A model generated the notes under the pieces. That model did not search any database. It was not told the origin of the DNA and saw nothing but the letters and a program-made list of their open reading frames with translations. The position numbers and the translations under genes were made by a program. This document shows, in pieces, positions 33,540 through 42,819 of a stretch of DNA of 64,000 nt (position 1 is the stretch's first letter; every line of letters begins with the position of its first letter). The stretch spans positions 62,001 through 126,000 of the forward strand of contig NZ_JARPVX010000006.1 of NCBI RefSeq assembly GCF_033947565.1. The letters are read 5' to 3'. Source of the DNA: Lichenihabitans sp033947565. GTDB taxonomy: Bacteria > Pseudomonadota > Alphaproteobacteria > Rhizobiales > Beijerinckiaceae.

Positions 33540-33878
33540 ATGAAGATTGTCACGGCGATCATTAAACCGTTCAAACTCGAAGAAGTTCGCGACGCTCTGA
33601 CGGCCGTGGGCGTGCACGGCCTCACGGTGACGGAAGTCAAAGGCTATGGCCGCCAGAAGGGCCACACCGAAATCTACCGCGGCGCCGAATATGCCGTAAG
33701 CTTCCTGCCGAAGCTGAAGATCGAGGTCGCGGTCGCGGCGGAACTGCTCGACACGGTGGTCAACGCCATCACGGCGACGGCCCGCACGGGCCAGATCGGC
33801 GACGGCAAGATCTTCGTCACGAGCCTCGAAAAAGCCGTCCGCATCCGCACCGGCGAAGTCGACAACGACGCGCTCTGA
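33540..33878 (+). CDS. glnK: Nitrogen regulatory P-II protein
   Basis: 112 residues from ATG 33540 (MKIVTAIIKPFKLEEVRDAL); GGAGG lies 8-12 bases upstream. The T-loop carries Tyr51 in IYRGAEY, the uridylylation site of GlnD, and the ATP/2-oxoglutarate loop TGQIGDGKIFV and TGEVDNDAL C-terminus are intact. It senses nitrogen status and blocks AmtB by inserting its T-loop. Directly upstream of amtB in the conserved glnK-amtB order. Confidence 0.96.
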   Translation: MKIVTAIIKPFKLEEVRDALTAVGVHGLTVTEVKGYGRQKGHTEIYRGAEYAVSFLPKLKIEVAVAAELLDTVVNAITATARTGQIGDGKIFVTSLEKAVRIRTGEVDNDAL

Positions 33879-33918
33879 TCGGCGAACCCGGACTCGAAAT
33901 TCCCCTGGAGTGATGTTC

Positions 33919-35433
33919 ATGCAGTTGATGAAACCGTCCACGCGGATGCGGTGGGGCGTCGGGCTGGGTGTGGCCTCGGTGGCGCTCCTGGCCGCTGCGG
34001 CCGCCTACGCGCAAACGCCCGCGCCCCAGCCAGCCGATGCGGCCGCGGCCGTCGGCCCCGTCCCCAATAAGGGCGACACGGCCTGGATGCTGATGTCGAC
34101 CGTGCTGGTCCTGATGATGTCGATCCCCGGCCTCGCCTTGTTCTACGGCGGCCTCGTCCGCACCAAGAACATGCTGTCGGTGCTGAGCCAGGTGTTCATG
34201 ATCGTGGCGCTCGTCGGCGTCATCTGGGCCGTTTACGGCTACTCGCTCGCCTTTGGCGATGGCGGCGCCTACACGGCCTATATCGGCGGTTTCGGCAAGG
34301 CTTTCCTGTCCGGCATCACGCCGTCCTCGAATGCCGCCACCTTCTCGAACGGCGTCGTCATTCCGGAACTCGTCTATATGGTGTTCCAGATGACGTTCGC
34401 GATGATCACGCCGGCGTTGATCGTCGGTGCCTTCGCGGAGCGCATCAAGTTCTCGGCCTTGGTGGTCTTCACCGTGCTGTGGTCGACCTTCATCTACTTC
34501 CCGATCGCTCATTGGGTTTGGTACGTGGCGGCGCCTGACGACATCGCGGCAGCCGCCAAGGTGGTGGCTTCCGCGACCGGCGACGCCAAGGCGGCTGCGC
34601 AAACCAAGCTCGACGCCTTGCTGGGCGGCACCGGCTGGCTGGCCCAGGCGGGCGCTCTCGACTTCGCGGGCGGCACGGTGGTTCACATCGATGCCGGCAT
34701 CGCCGGCCTCGTCGGCTGCATTATGATCGGCAAGCGCATCGGCTACCCGCGCGAGCCCATGGCGCCGCACTCGCTCACCATGACGATGATCGGCGCTTCG
34801 CTGCTGTGGGTCGGCTGGTTCGGCTTCAACGCAGGCTCGAACCTCGAAGCCAACGGCGGCACCGCGCTCGCCTTCGTCAACACCATGGTGGCGACCGCCG
34901 GCGCGACCTTGTCGTGGTTGTTCGTGGAATGGGCCGTCAAGGGCAAGCCGTCGCTGCTCGGCATGGCGTCCGGCGCGGTGGCGGGCCTCGTGGCCATTAC
35001 CCCGGCCTGCGGCTTTGCCGGCCCGATGGGCTCCATCGTGCTCGGCCTCGTGGTCAGCCCGGTCTGTATCTTCTTCGTCTCGGTGGTGAAGAACAAGATC
35101 GGCTATGACGACGCGCTCGATGTCTTCGGCGTGCATTGCATCGGCGGCATCATCGGGGCGCTCGGCACCGGCATCCTGGTGGCGCCTTACCTCGGCGGCA
35201 CCGGCACGACCGACTACACCAACTTCGCGGCCGGCAATGCCGGCACCTACGACATGGCGACCCAACTGGTCGCCCAGGCGAAGGGTGTCGTGGCGACGCT
35301 CGTGTGGTCGGGCGTCGGCTCGGCGATCCTTTATAAGATCGTCGACCTGGTGATCGGCCTGCGCGTGTCTCCCGAGAAGGAGCGCGAAGGCCTCGACATC
35401 GCCGAACACAGCGAGCGCGCCTACAACTACTGA
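33919..35433 (+). CDS. amtB: Ammonium transporter
   Basis: 504 residues from ATG 33919, chosen because GGAG sits 8 bases upstream (ATG 33913 is too close to it). A signal peptide (VASVALLAAAAAYAQ) is followed by eleven predicted helices. The twin pore histidines are in VVHIDAG and FGVHCIGG, the Phe gate region in LALFYGGLVRTKNML. An Ala/Lys-rich insertion (about residues 208-228) lengthens a periplasmic loop. It conducts ammonia/ammonium and is gated by GlnK encoded 40 bases upstream. Confidence 0.96.
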   Translation: MQLMKPSTRMRWGVGLGVASVALLAAAAAYAQTPAPQPADAAAAVGPVPNKGDTAWMLMSTVLVLMMSIPGLALFYGGLVRTKNMLSVLSQVFMIVALVGVIWAVYGYSLAFGDGGAYTAYIGGFGKAFLSGITPSSNAATFSNGVVIPELVYMVFQMTFAMITPALIVGAFAERIKFSALVVFTVLWSTFIYFPIAHWVWYVAAPDDIAAAAKVVASATGDAKAAAQTKLDALLGGTGWLAQAGALDFAGGTVVHIDAGIAGLVGCIMIGKRIGYPREPMAPHSLTMTMIGASLLWVGWFGFNAGSNLEANGGTALAFVNTMVATAGATLSWLFVEWAVKGKPSLLGMASGAVAGLVAITPACGFAGPMGSIVLGLVVSPVCIFFVSVVKNKIGYDDALDVFGVHCIGGIIGALGTGILVAPYLGGTGTTDYTNFAAGNAGTYDMATQLVAQAKGVVATLVWSGVGSAILYKIVDLVIGLRVSPEKEREGLDIAEHSERAYNY

Positions 35434-35460
35434 GCTAAGCACCCGTCCATCAACCTGCAT

Positions 35461-35488
35461 GACGGCGCCTCCCAACGGGGGCGCCGTC
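35461..35488 (+). terminator. Intrinsic terminator after amtB
   Basis: GACGGCGCC (35461-35469) pairs perfectly with GGCGCCGTC (35480-35488), and the stem can extend by TCC/GGG to a 4-base loop. GGCGTTTGTG follows, a short T-run. It lies 27 bases past the amtB stop. Confidence 0.65.
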
Positions 35489-35643
35489 GGCGTTTGTGCC
35501 GTTCTCCGTCGGGTCTTCAGGCCTGCGTCGCAACGGCGTCGCGCGACCTGCACCTCCCATTAACCTTCCGGGCCTAATTTCGGCCCATGTTGCGCCGACA
35601 CCCGGGTCGGCCGCATCGATCAATCGCGAGTGGCGTAGGGCTT

Positions 35644-38247
35644 ATGCGCGCAGGCACGTTCTCGCCGATGCACTTTCTGTCCGATAACGCGCGCGACTTC
35701 CTGGTCCGCCGCGCCGCCGAGGCGTCCGGCTGCCTGGTGATCGCCATCGTCGGGGCTCTCAGCATTTCCTTAGCCACGTGGTCGATCAGCGACCCGAGCT
35801 GGAATCACGCGTCGGACGGCGCCGTGCACAATCTGCTCGGCAGCCCCGGCGCCATCGGGGCCGACATGGTGATGCAGCTGTTCGGCATCGCCATCGTGGC
35901 GATCCTGACGCCGGTCGCCTGTTGGGGCTGGACGCTGTTGACGCAGCGCCGACTCGCCCTGCTGAAGACCCGGCTGATTCTGCTGGCCGTCGGGGCCGCG
36001 GCCGCGGCCTCGCTGGCCTCGCTGCTGCCCATCACGGATCGCTGGCCGCTGCCGACCGGGCTTGGCGGCGTGCTGGGCGACGGCCTGCTGGTGTTGCCGC
36101 GCCACCTGATTGGAGGGTCTGAGGTCGGTCGCATGATCCTCGGCATGGCCTGCGCCGGCATCGCGATCCTGACCCTGACGCCAGCGGCGGGCTTCGGCCT
36201 GCGCGATGAGCCGGGAATCGACGAGGATGCCGCGCCCTACCGCTGGGTGTCGGACGGGCGCACGTCCCTCTCGGGCAGTACCGATCGTGACGAGGCCGGC
36301 GAGCCCGGCCGGGCCTTGAGGGTCCTGGATGCCGTGTTTCGGGGCGGCACCGCAGCCCGCGACGCGTTGGTCCGGGCGTTCCGGCCAGGAGAGCCCGGCC
36401 AGAAATCGCGCGACGGACGGTTCGCCCCCTGGCTCGGCCGCGGCGGCGCACCCGATGCGCCCTTCGCGGATCTCGAGGACGAGCCCCAAAGCTTCAGTCC
36501 CGACGGCGAACGGCGTGAGCCGACCTTTGCGGCGCTCGACGCGCTTTCCGAGCCCCAAGCTGCGCCGGCACGCCAGCGTGCGGCTGTTGCACAAGAGCGG
36601 CCGGGCCGGACCTCCGAAGAGCCCGCCACCTCGCGGCGCGTTTCGATGCCGGGCGGCCCTCCGAAAGCCGCCCCCGTATCATGGGAGCGGGAAGCCGGGC
36701 CCGATGGGGTCGATTTCCAGCTTCCGTCGCCGCTCGTGCTGGCCGAACCGCGCAAGCAGCACACCGGCATGTCCGAGGACGCGCTCGAGCAGAATGCCCG
36801 CCTGCTCGAAGGCGTGCTGGAGGATTTCGGCGTGCGCGGCGAGATCACCAACGTCCGTCCGGGCCCGGTGGTGACGCTGTATGAGCTCGAGCCGGCGCCG
36901 GGCATCAAGTCGTCGCGCGTCATCGGCCTCGCCGACGACATCGCGCGCTCGATGTCGGCCGTGTCGGCCCGCGTCGCCGTGGTGCAGGGCCGCAATGCCA
37001 TCGGCATCGAATTGCCGAACCAGCGCCGCGAAACGGTGTTCCTGCGCGAGCTGATCGCCGCCGAAGAGTTCACGGAATCGAAGAACAAGCTCGCCATCGC
37101 GCTCGGCAAGACCATCGGGGGCGATCCGGTGATCGTCGACCTCGCCCGCATGCCGCACCTGCTCGTGGCCGGTACCACCGGCTCGGGCAAGTCGGTCGCC
37201 ATCAACACCATGATATTGTCGCTGCTCTACCGCATGAAGCCGGAAGAATGCCGGCTCATCATGGTCGACCCCAAGATGCTGGAACTGTCGATCTACGACG
37301 GCATCCCGCATCTGCTGACGCCCGTCGTCACCGATCCCAAGAAGGCCGTCATCGCGCTGAAATGGGCCGTGCGGGAGATGGAGGAGCGTTACAAGAAGAT
37401 GTCGAAGGTCGGCGTCCGGAACATCGACGGCTTCAATGCCCGGGTGACCGAAGCGGCCGAGCGCGGCGAAACCATCACCCGCACGGTGCAGACCGGTTAC
37501 GACAAGGAGACCGGCGAGGCCGTCTACGAGCACGAGACGATGGATCTCGCCGTGCTGCCCTACATCGTGGTGGTGGTCGATGAAATGGCCGACCTGATGA
37601 TGGTGGCCGGCAAGGAGATCGAGGGCGCCATCCAGCGCCTCGCCCAGATGGCGCGGGCGGCCGGCATCCACCTCATCATGGCGACGCAGCGGCCGTCGGT
37701 CGATGTCATCACCGGCACCATCAAGGCCAACTTCCCGACCCGCATCTCCTTCCAGGTGACCAGCAAGATCGACTCGCGCACCATCCTGGGCGAGCAGGGC
37801 GCCGAGCAGCTGCTCGGCCAGGGCGACATGCTCTATATGGCGGGCGGCGGCCGCATCAGCCGCGTCCACGGCCCCTTCGTCAGCGATGGCGAGGTCGAGA
37901 AGGTGGTGCAGCACCTGAAGGCGCAAGGCCACCCCGACTACCTCGATGTCGTCACGGTCGATCCCGACAGCGATGAGGCCGCAAATGGCGACGACGGCGC
38001 CGTGTTCGACAAGGGTGGCTTCGGCGAGGAAGGCGGCGACCTTTACGACCAGGCGGTGCGGGTCGTGCTGCGCGACAAGAAATGCTCCACCTCCTACATC
38101 CAGCGCCGGCTGCAGGTCGGCTACAACAAGGCCGCCTCGCTGGTGGAGCGCATGGAGAAGGAAGGCCTCGTCGGCGCGGCCAACCATGCCGGCAAGCGCG
38201 AGATCCTGGTCGAAACGGATCGTCACGGCGGCGACGGGGAAGACTGA
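35644..38247 (+). CDS. ftsK: FtsK/SpoIIIE DNA translocase
   Basis: 867 residues from ATG 35644, which has GTAGGG upstream; ATG 35587 in frame would add 19 residues. The N-terminal part has four membrane helices, then a disordered, Pro/Arg/Glu-rich linker (about 200-370), then the motor: Walker A AGTTGSGKSVA, LIMVDPKMLELS, Walker B VVVVDEMADLM and MATQRPSVDVITG. The C-terminal gamma domain (SYIQRRLQVGYNKAASLVERME) is the winged helix that reads KOPS. It moves chromosome dimers to the septum at division. lolA follows 118 bases later. Confidence 0.97.
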   Translation: MRAGTFSPMHFLSDNARDFLVRRAAEASGCLVIAIVGALSISLATWSISDPSWNHASDGAVHNLLGSPGAIGADMVMQLFGIAIVAILTPVACWGWTLLTQRRLALLKTRLILLAVGAAAAASLASLLPITDRWPLPTGLGGVLGDGLLVLPRHLIGGSEVGRMILGMACAGIAILTLTPAAGFGLRDEPGIDEDAAPYRWVSDGRTSLSGSTDRDEAGEPGRALRVLDAVFRGGTAARDALVRAFRPGEPGQKSRDGRFAPWLGRGGAPDAPFADLEDEPQSFSPDGERREPTFAALDALSEPQAAPARQRAAVAQERPGRTSEEPATSRRVSMPGGPPKAAPVSWEREAGPDGVDFQLPSPLVLAEPRKQHTGMSEDALEQNARLLEGVLEDFGVRGEITNVRPGPVVTLYELEPAPGIKSSRVIGLADDIARSMSAVSARVAVVQGRNAIGIELPNQRRETVFLRELIAAEEFTESKNKLAIALGKTIGGDPVIVDLARMPHLLVAGTTGSGKSVAINTMILSLLYRMKPEECRLIMVDPKMLELSIYDGIPHLLTPVVTDPKKAVIALKWAVREMEERYKKMSKVGVRNIDGFNARVTEAAERGETITRTVQTGYDKETGEAVYEHETMDLAVLPYIVVVVDEMADLMMVAGKEIEGAIQRLAQMARAAGIHLIMATQRPSVDVITGTIKANFPTRISFQVTSKIDSRTILGEQGAEQLLGQGDMLYMAGGGRISRVHGPFVSDGEVEKVVQHLKAQGHPDYLDVVTVDPDSDEAANGDDGAVFDKGGFGEEGGDLYDQAVRVVLRDKKCSTSYIQRRLQVGYNKAASLVERMEKEGLVGAANHAGKREILVETDRHGGDGED

Positions 38248-38365
38248 CGGACGCGGCTGGCCCGACCCCTTGGCCGCCGCGGCGCTTTCCAGACGGGCGT
38301 CTCACAATGGCCACACCTGCTGCCTACCGCAGGATGTGTTCCTGACCAGAAAAGAATCGTCGCGG

Positions 38366-39052
38366 ATGATCCCTCGCCTGTGTGTTGTCGCTTTGTCTTT
38401 GGCCCTGCTACCGTTCGCGGTGGCCGATGCCGAAACGGCGCCGCTGCAGCTTCAGCCCACGGTCCGCAAGTCCAGCAAGGCCGCGCCCGCGCCGGCGGTG
38501 CCGGCCCTGGCGCCCGAAGAGGTGATCGCCAAGGCGAATGATTATTTCAATTCGGCCGGCACCATGCAGGCGGATTTCACCCAGATCGGGGGAGATGGGC
38601 GGCGGAGCGACGGCAAGCTGTTCCTCGATCGTCCCGGCCGCATGCGCTTCACCTATGCGCCTCCGGCCACCCTCGAGGTGATCGCGGACGGCACATCGGT
38701 CGCGGTCATCGACCGCAAGCTGCACACGCAGGACCTGTACTTCATCGCCCAGACGCCGCTGAAATTCCTGCTCAAGGATCACGTCAACCTCGGTGAGGAC
38801 GCCCGCATCCTCGACGTGACGAGCGACAAGAACGATGCCTCGATCCTGATCGAGGATCAGCAGACCTTCGGCGGCACTTCCCGCATCCGCCTGACCTTCT
38901 CGATCGAGCCCTTCGCGCTGCGTCAGTGGACCATCATGGACCCGCAAGGCTACGAGACCATGGTGTCGCTGGCTGATCTCGACCTCGTCACCAAGCCCGA
39001 CCCGGCGTTGTTCCGCATCTCGTCGGAACGGATGCTCAACTCGCGCAACTGA
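38366..39052 (+). CDS. lolA: LolA-family outer-membrane lipoprotein carrier
   Basis: 228 residues from ATG 38366. Signal peptide IPRLCVVALSLALLPFAVADA, then an Ala/Pro-rich linker and the LolA fold: DYFNSAGTMQADFTQIG, GKLFLDRPGRMRFTYAPPATLEVIADG, LKFLLKDHVNL and FEIEPFALRQWTIMD-like strands with aromatic lining residues. It ferries lipoproteins across the periplasm from LolCDE. The ftsK-lolA order is common in bacteria, which supports the call. Confidence 0.9.
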   Translation: MIPRLCVVALSLALLPFAVADAETAPLQLQPTVRKSSKAAPAPAVPALAPEEVIAKANDYFNSAGTMQADFTQIGGDGRRSDGKLFLDRPGRMRFTYAPPATLEVIADGTSVAVIDRKLHTQDLYFIAQTPLKFLLKDHVNLGEDARILDVTSDKNDASILIEDQQTFGGTSRIRLTFSIEPFALRQWTIMDPQGYETMVSLADLDLVTKPDPALFRISSERMLNSRN

Positions 39053-39111
39053 ACGTAACGGGTCTTTCAGGCTTCCCGGTCTAGCTTGGCACACCCTCCG
39101 GGTCGGGCGCC

Positions 39112-40548
39112 ATGCGGATCGTCGTCACCTTTCTGCTGAATGCCGGGCTGAACTTCGGCGTCGGCCTCGTGATCGCGGCCCTGATGGGGCCTGATCTCTA
39201 CGGCCGCTATGCGGTGATCGCCTCCACAGGATCGCTGTTAGCGACAGCCCTGTTCGAATGGCTCCGGCTGTCGACGGCGCGCTTTTACGGCGAAACCCAA
39301 CGCGGCAGCGTGCCGGCGCTCCGGCCGTCGCTCGATGCCTGCTACCATGTTCTGACGGCAGTGCTCGTGGTGGGCGGCGTCTTGGCGCTCGGCCTGCCGG
39401 GACGTTTCGGCGTCACGCCGTCGCTGGCCGGGGCCGTGGTGCTGGCGGCCGTGGCCAATGGCGGCTTCGATTATTGCGGCGCGCTGGCACGGGCGCGCTT
39501 CATGGATCGGGATTATGCCGGGCTGGTGATCGGCAAGGGGGTGCTGGGCCTCGCGGCCGCAGCCGCGGCCGCCCAATGGACCCACGATCCCGCCGCGGTG
39601 CTGGCCGCCCAGGCGGTCGGCTCGCTGGTGGCCATCCTGCCGAGCCGCGGCGCCCTGGCCGACCCGGGCCGTGCCCCTCCGGCCCGGAGCCTCATCCGGC
39701 GCTTCGCCGCTTATGGCCTGCCGGTGGTGGCCGCCAATGTGGTGTTCCAAGCCATTCTTCTGTTTAACCGCAGCGTGGCGGCGTCCCGCCTCGGCTTCGC
39801 GACCGCGGGTCATCTGTCGCTTGCCACCGATATCGAGCTGCGGCTGTTTCTGGCCGTCGGGGCCGCGCTCGACGTGCTGTTGTTCCAGCTCGCCGTGCGG
39901 GGCGAGGCCGTGGCCGGGCCGAGCGGCGCCGCCCAACAATTGCGTCGCAACATCGTCGATGTCGCGGCCGTGTTGCTGCTGCTCGGTGTGTTGTTCGCCG
40001 CCGTGTTGCCGGCCTTTACGGCCTTGATCGTGCCCGAGCGGTTCCGCGACGGCTTCGTGCCGTTGGCTCTCGCGGTTCTGCCCGGCATCCTGTTGTTCTG
40101 CTTCGGCCAGTTCGCCATCAACCCGGTGTTCCAGATGGCCCACCGGACGCGGCCGATCATCCTGGGCGCCTTGAGTTCGGCCGCCGTGGATGGGTTGGGC
40201 CTCCTGCTCGTGCCGGCGACCGCCGGGCCGATCGGCATCGCGGCCGTGCATTCGGTCAGCCTCGGCGGCGGCACGCTTTGCCTCGCCTGGCTGGCGCACC
40301 GCGATGCCGCGATCAGGCCCCGGCTGCAGGATGCGGTCGGGTTGCTGGCCGCCACCGCCGTGGCGGGGCTCGCGGTCTGGCCGCTCCGCGCCCTGCCGGC
40401 GCCGCTCGTGCTCGGCACGGCAGCCGTGATCGGCCCGCTCGGCTTCGCGGCCGTGCTGCTGCTCGGCGATGTGGGCGTCATGCGGCAGCGCGCGGCCTGG
40501 CTGCGGGCTTGCGTACTGCGCCTCGTGCCCACCCGTGAGGTTGCCTGA
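39112..40548 (+). CDS. Wzx-like polysaccharide flippase (MOP superfamily)
   Basis: 478 residues with about twelve to fourteen membrane helices and short loops. The opening LLNAGLNFGVGLVIAALMGPDLYGRYAVIAS is the typical first-helix pattern (G-P-x-x-Y-G-R/x-Y) of polysaccharide exporters of the MOP/MATE superfamily. It should flip undecaprenyl-linked oligosaccharides to the periplasm. It is separated by more than 25 kb from the EPS operons, neither of which has its own Wzx in the window, so it may serve them (inference). Sixty bases after lolA. Confidence 0.82.
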   Translation: MRIVVTFLLNAGLNFGVGLVIAALMGPDLYGRYAVIASTGSLLATALFEWLRLSTARFYGETQRGSVPALRPSLDACYHVLTAVLVVGGVLALGLPGRFGVTPSLAGAVVLAAVANGGFDYCGALARARFMDRDYAGLVIGKGVLGLAAAAAAAQWTHDPAAVLAAQAVGSLVAILPSRGALADPGRAPPARSLIRRFAAYGLPVVAANVVFQAILLFNRSVAASRLGFATAGHLSLATDIELRLFLAVGAALDVLLFQLAVRGEAVAGPSGAAQQLRRNIVDVAAVLLLLGVLFAAVLPAFTALIVPERFRDGFVPLALAVLPGILLFCFGQFAINPVFQMAHRTRPIILGALSSAAVDGLGLLLVPATAGPIGIAAVHSVSLGGGTLCLAWLAHRDAAIRPRLQDAVGLLAATAVAGLAVWPLRALPAPLVLGTAAVIGPLGFAAVLLLGDVGVMRQRAAWLRACVLRLVPTREVA

Positions 40549-40626
40549 GCCCTGGCGGCAAAAGCGCTTGCCCGGGCGGGGCACGGGTGCGACGAGGCAG
40601 GCCCAAGCCCCGACCATGAGCCTTCC

Positions 40627-41439
40627 GTGCCGCTGACCCTCGCCACCTGGAACATCAATTCGATCCGGCTGCGCCTGCCGCTGGTGCGGCGCTTCGCGGA
40701 AGCTTATCGCCCCGATGTCCTGTGCCTGCAGGAGACCAAGTGCCCGGACGGGCAGTTTCCGCTGTCGGACCTGAAGGCGCTCGGCTACGAGCATATCGAA
40801 TTCGTCGGCCAGAAGGGCTATCACGGGGTGGCGACACTGTCCCGGCTGCCCCTCCAGAACGTGATCCGCGGTGCGTTCTGCCGTCATGGTCACGCCCGGC
40901 AGATGAGCGTGACGCTGGGTGGCACGGGCGAGGCCGCCGGCCTGACGATCCACAATTTCTATGTGCCGGCCGGCGGCGATGTGCCGGACCCCGCCCTCAA
41001 CGACAAATTCGCCCACAAGCTCGATTTCCTCGACGGCATGACGCGGGCGCCCAGCGAAGGAGCGTTGGCCAACACGCGGGCGGTGCTGGTCGGCGACCTC
41101 AATATCGCGCCGCTCGAAACGGACGTCTGGAGCCACAAGGCGCTGCTCTCGGTGGTGAGCCACACGCCCGTCGAGGTGGAGCGCTTTGCGGCGTGTCAGG
41201 CGGCCGGAGGTTGGGTGGATGCCATGCGGCGGCGCATCCCGCCCGAGCAGAAGCTTTACACGTGGTGGAGCTACCGCTCGCCCGATTGGGCGGCGGCCGA
41301 CAAGGGGCGACGCCTCGACCATATCTGGGTCAGCCAGGATCTCGGCGGCGCCGTGGCGGGCATCGAGGTCGTCAAGGAAACGCGGGGCTGGGAGCGGGCG
41401 TCCGACCATGTTCCCGTGATCGCCACGCTGTCGCTGTAA
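40627..41439 (+). CDS. xthA: Exodeoxyribonuclease III
   Basis: 270 residues from GTG 40627 (MPLTLATWNINSIRLRLPLV). All ExoIII/AP-endonuclease motifs are present: WNINSIR, LQETKC, GYHGVATLSR, NFYVPAGG, GDLNIAP, RLDHIWVS and the catalytic SDHVPV at the C-terminus. Base-excision repair enzyme cutting at abasic sites with Mg2+. It converges on the cNMP-binding gene, with a possible hairpin between. Confidence 0.95.
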   Translation: MPLTLATWNINSIRLRLPLVRRFAEAYRPDVLCLQETKCPDGQFPLSDLKALGYEHIEFVGQKGYHGVATLSRLPLQNVIRGAFCRHGHARQMSVTLGGTGEAAGLTIHNFYVPAGGDVPDPALNDKFAHKLDFLDGMTRAPSEGALANTRAVLVGDLNIAPLETDVWSHKALLSVVSHTPVEVERFAACQAAGGWVDAMRRRIPPEQKLYTWWSYRSPDWAAADKGRRLDHIWVSQDLGGAVAGIEVVKETRGWERASDHVPVIATLSL

Positions 41440-41451
41440 GCCGTCGGGTCG

Positions 41452-41472
41452 CAGGCGAGCGCGATTCGCCTG
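41452..41472. terminator. Hairpin between convergent genes
   Basis: CAGGCGA (41452-41458) and TCGCCTG (41466-41472) form a perfect 7-bp stem with a 7-base loop between xthA and the convergent cNMP-binding gene. No T-run on either side, so a terminator role is only suggested by position. Confidence 0.35.
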
Positions 41473-41505
41473 TCGAGCGGTTGGCCTAAGACGGGGCAGA
41501 TGCCC

Positions 41506-41934
41506 TCAGGAGCCCAAGCCGTCGCGGGGCAAGGTGGCATGCAGCCGCCGCGCCAGGAAGGCGAGAAGCCGCGTCGCCGAGGCGGGATGCGCCTCGAGCA
41601 CCCGCAGCATGGCTGTGCGGGGCAGCTTGAACACCGTGGCGGGGTCCTGTGCCACGGCACTGCGGGCGTGCACGGTGTCGCGCAACAGGGCCGTTTCGGC
41701 CAGGAGGCCCGCCGGTCCCACCCGCACGGCCTGATAAACTTCGTCCGTGACCAGAATGGTGCCGCTCACCACCAGATAACCGCCGTCGCTCGGCTCGCCG
41801 CGCCGGAACAGCGCCGTGCCGGCCGGCAGACTGCGGGTCTCGCCCGCGAAGGCCAGCAACCGCAAGGCATCGGGCTCCAGCGCCGCCAAGAGCGGAACCC
41901 CAGCCAGCCGGTCGATATCCTGATCGAGGCTCAT
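41506..41934 (-). CDS. Cyclic-nucleotide-binding domain protein without HTH
   Basis: 142 residues from ATG 41934. A single cNMP-binding beta-barrel: SLPAGTALFRRGEPSDGGYLVVSGTI, the phosphate-cassette region GPAGLLAETALLRDTVHARSAVAQ (G-E-x-A type, with R in HARS) and a C-terminal helix. The Crp-type helix-turn-helix is absent, so it cannot act as a direct DNA binder; a sensory or anchoring role is likely. It follows the OmpR-type regulator by 29 bases on the same strand and may be its partner. Confidence 0.83.
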   Translation of the reverse strand: MSLDQDIDRLAGVPLLAALEPDALRLLAFAGETRSLPAGTALFRRGEPSDGGYLVVSGTILVTDEVYQAVRVGPAGLLAETALLRDTVHARSAVAQDPATVFKLPRTAMLRVLEAHPASATRLLAFLARRLHATLPRDGLGS

Positions 41935-41963
41935 CGAAGGGAGGTCCTGCGGCGCCGGGGTCT

Positions 41964-42650
41964 TCAAGGAACGAGGCGGTAGCCTCCGGTTTCCGTCACC
42001 AGCAGTTGCGCCTGCGCCGGATCGTTTTCGATCTTCTGGCGAAGTCGATAAATATGCGTTTCCAGCGTGTGGGTGCTGACGGCGGCATTGTAGCCCCACA
42101 CCTCGCGCAGCAGCGTTTCGCGCGGCACCACATGGTCGCCCGCCCGGTACAGGAAGCGCAGGATGGCGGTTTCCTTTTCGGTCAAGCGCAGCTTGGTGCC
42201 CTTGCCGTCGACGAGATGCTTGTGGCCGGGGCGAAAGCTGTAGTCGCCGATCTGGAACATCGCCTCGTCGCTGCTTTCGTGGCTGCGCAGGTGGGCCCTG
42301 ATACGGGCCAGCAGCACGGCGAAGCGGAATGGCTTGCTGACGTAATCGTTGGCGCCCTGGTCGAGCCCCCGCACGATGTCGGCATCGCCCGTATGACCCG
42401 TGATGATGATGACGGGGTTCTTGAAGCCCTTCTGGCGCAAGGCCGCAACAGCGTCCCGGCCGTCCATGTCGGGCAGGCTGACGTCCATGATGACAAGGTC
42501 CGGATGCTGGTCGACCGCCAGCAGCATGGCGGCCTCTGCGGTCCCGGCCTCGAGGGTCTCGAAATCGTCGTGAAAGGCGAACTGTTCCACCAGCAAGGAT
42601 CGGAGATCGCCGTCATCGTCGACAATCAGGATCCTGCGTACCTGACTCAT
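41964..42650 (-). CDS. OmpR/PhoB-family response regulator
   Basis: 228 residues. Receiver domain with DDDGD pocket, phospho-acceptor Asp56 in VIMDVSLPD, Thr in IIITGHT and Lys in YVSKPF. The C-terminal winged helix (about 130-228) has LTEKETAILRFLYRAGDHVVPRETLLREVWGY and HTLETHIYRLRQKIE, the OmpR recognition helix. No histidine kinase is adjacent, so the sensor is elsewhere. The gene order with the cNMP-binding protein and an L,D-transpeptidase hints at an envelope role, but targets are unknown. Confidence 0.92.
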   Translation of the reverse strand: MSQVRRILIVDDDGDLRSLLVEQFAFHDDFETLEAGTAEAAMLLAVDQHPDLVIMDVSLPDMDGRDAVAALRQKGFKNPVIIITGHTGDADIVRGLDQGANDYVSKPFRFAVLLARIRAHLRSHESSDEAMFQIGDYSFRPGHKHLVDGKGTKLRLTEKETAILRFLYRAGDHVVPRETLLREVWGYNAAVSTHTLETHIYRLRQKIENDPAQAQLLVTETGGYRLVP

Positions 42651-42819
42651 GTAGGATCGAACTCCGTGACGCCGGCACCCGTTCGGGGGTGCGACTCCTC
42701 ACTTGCCCAAAGAGGGTTCCTTTCGCAAGGTGCGCAAACTTGGTGGCCTGCGCAAGCCAATCGCGCAAGGCCCCGCCCGGAGGTGATCCATTCGCAGTCG
42801 CTCCGTTTCCGGCCGGCCG

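Noticed and set aside
42675..42692. 6-bp hairpin GCACCC/GGGTGC between the OmpR-type regulator and the transpeptidase gene
   Set aside because: Short stem between divergent genes, with no consensus; probably chance in GC-rich DNA.
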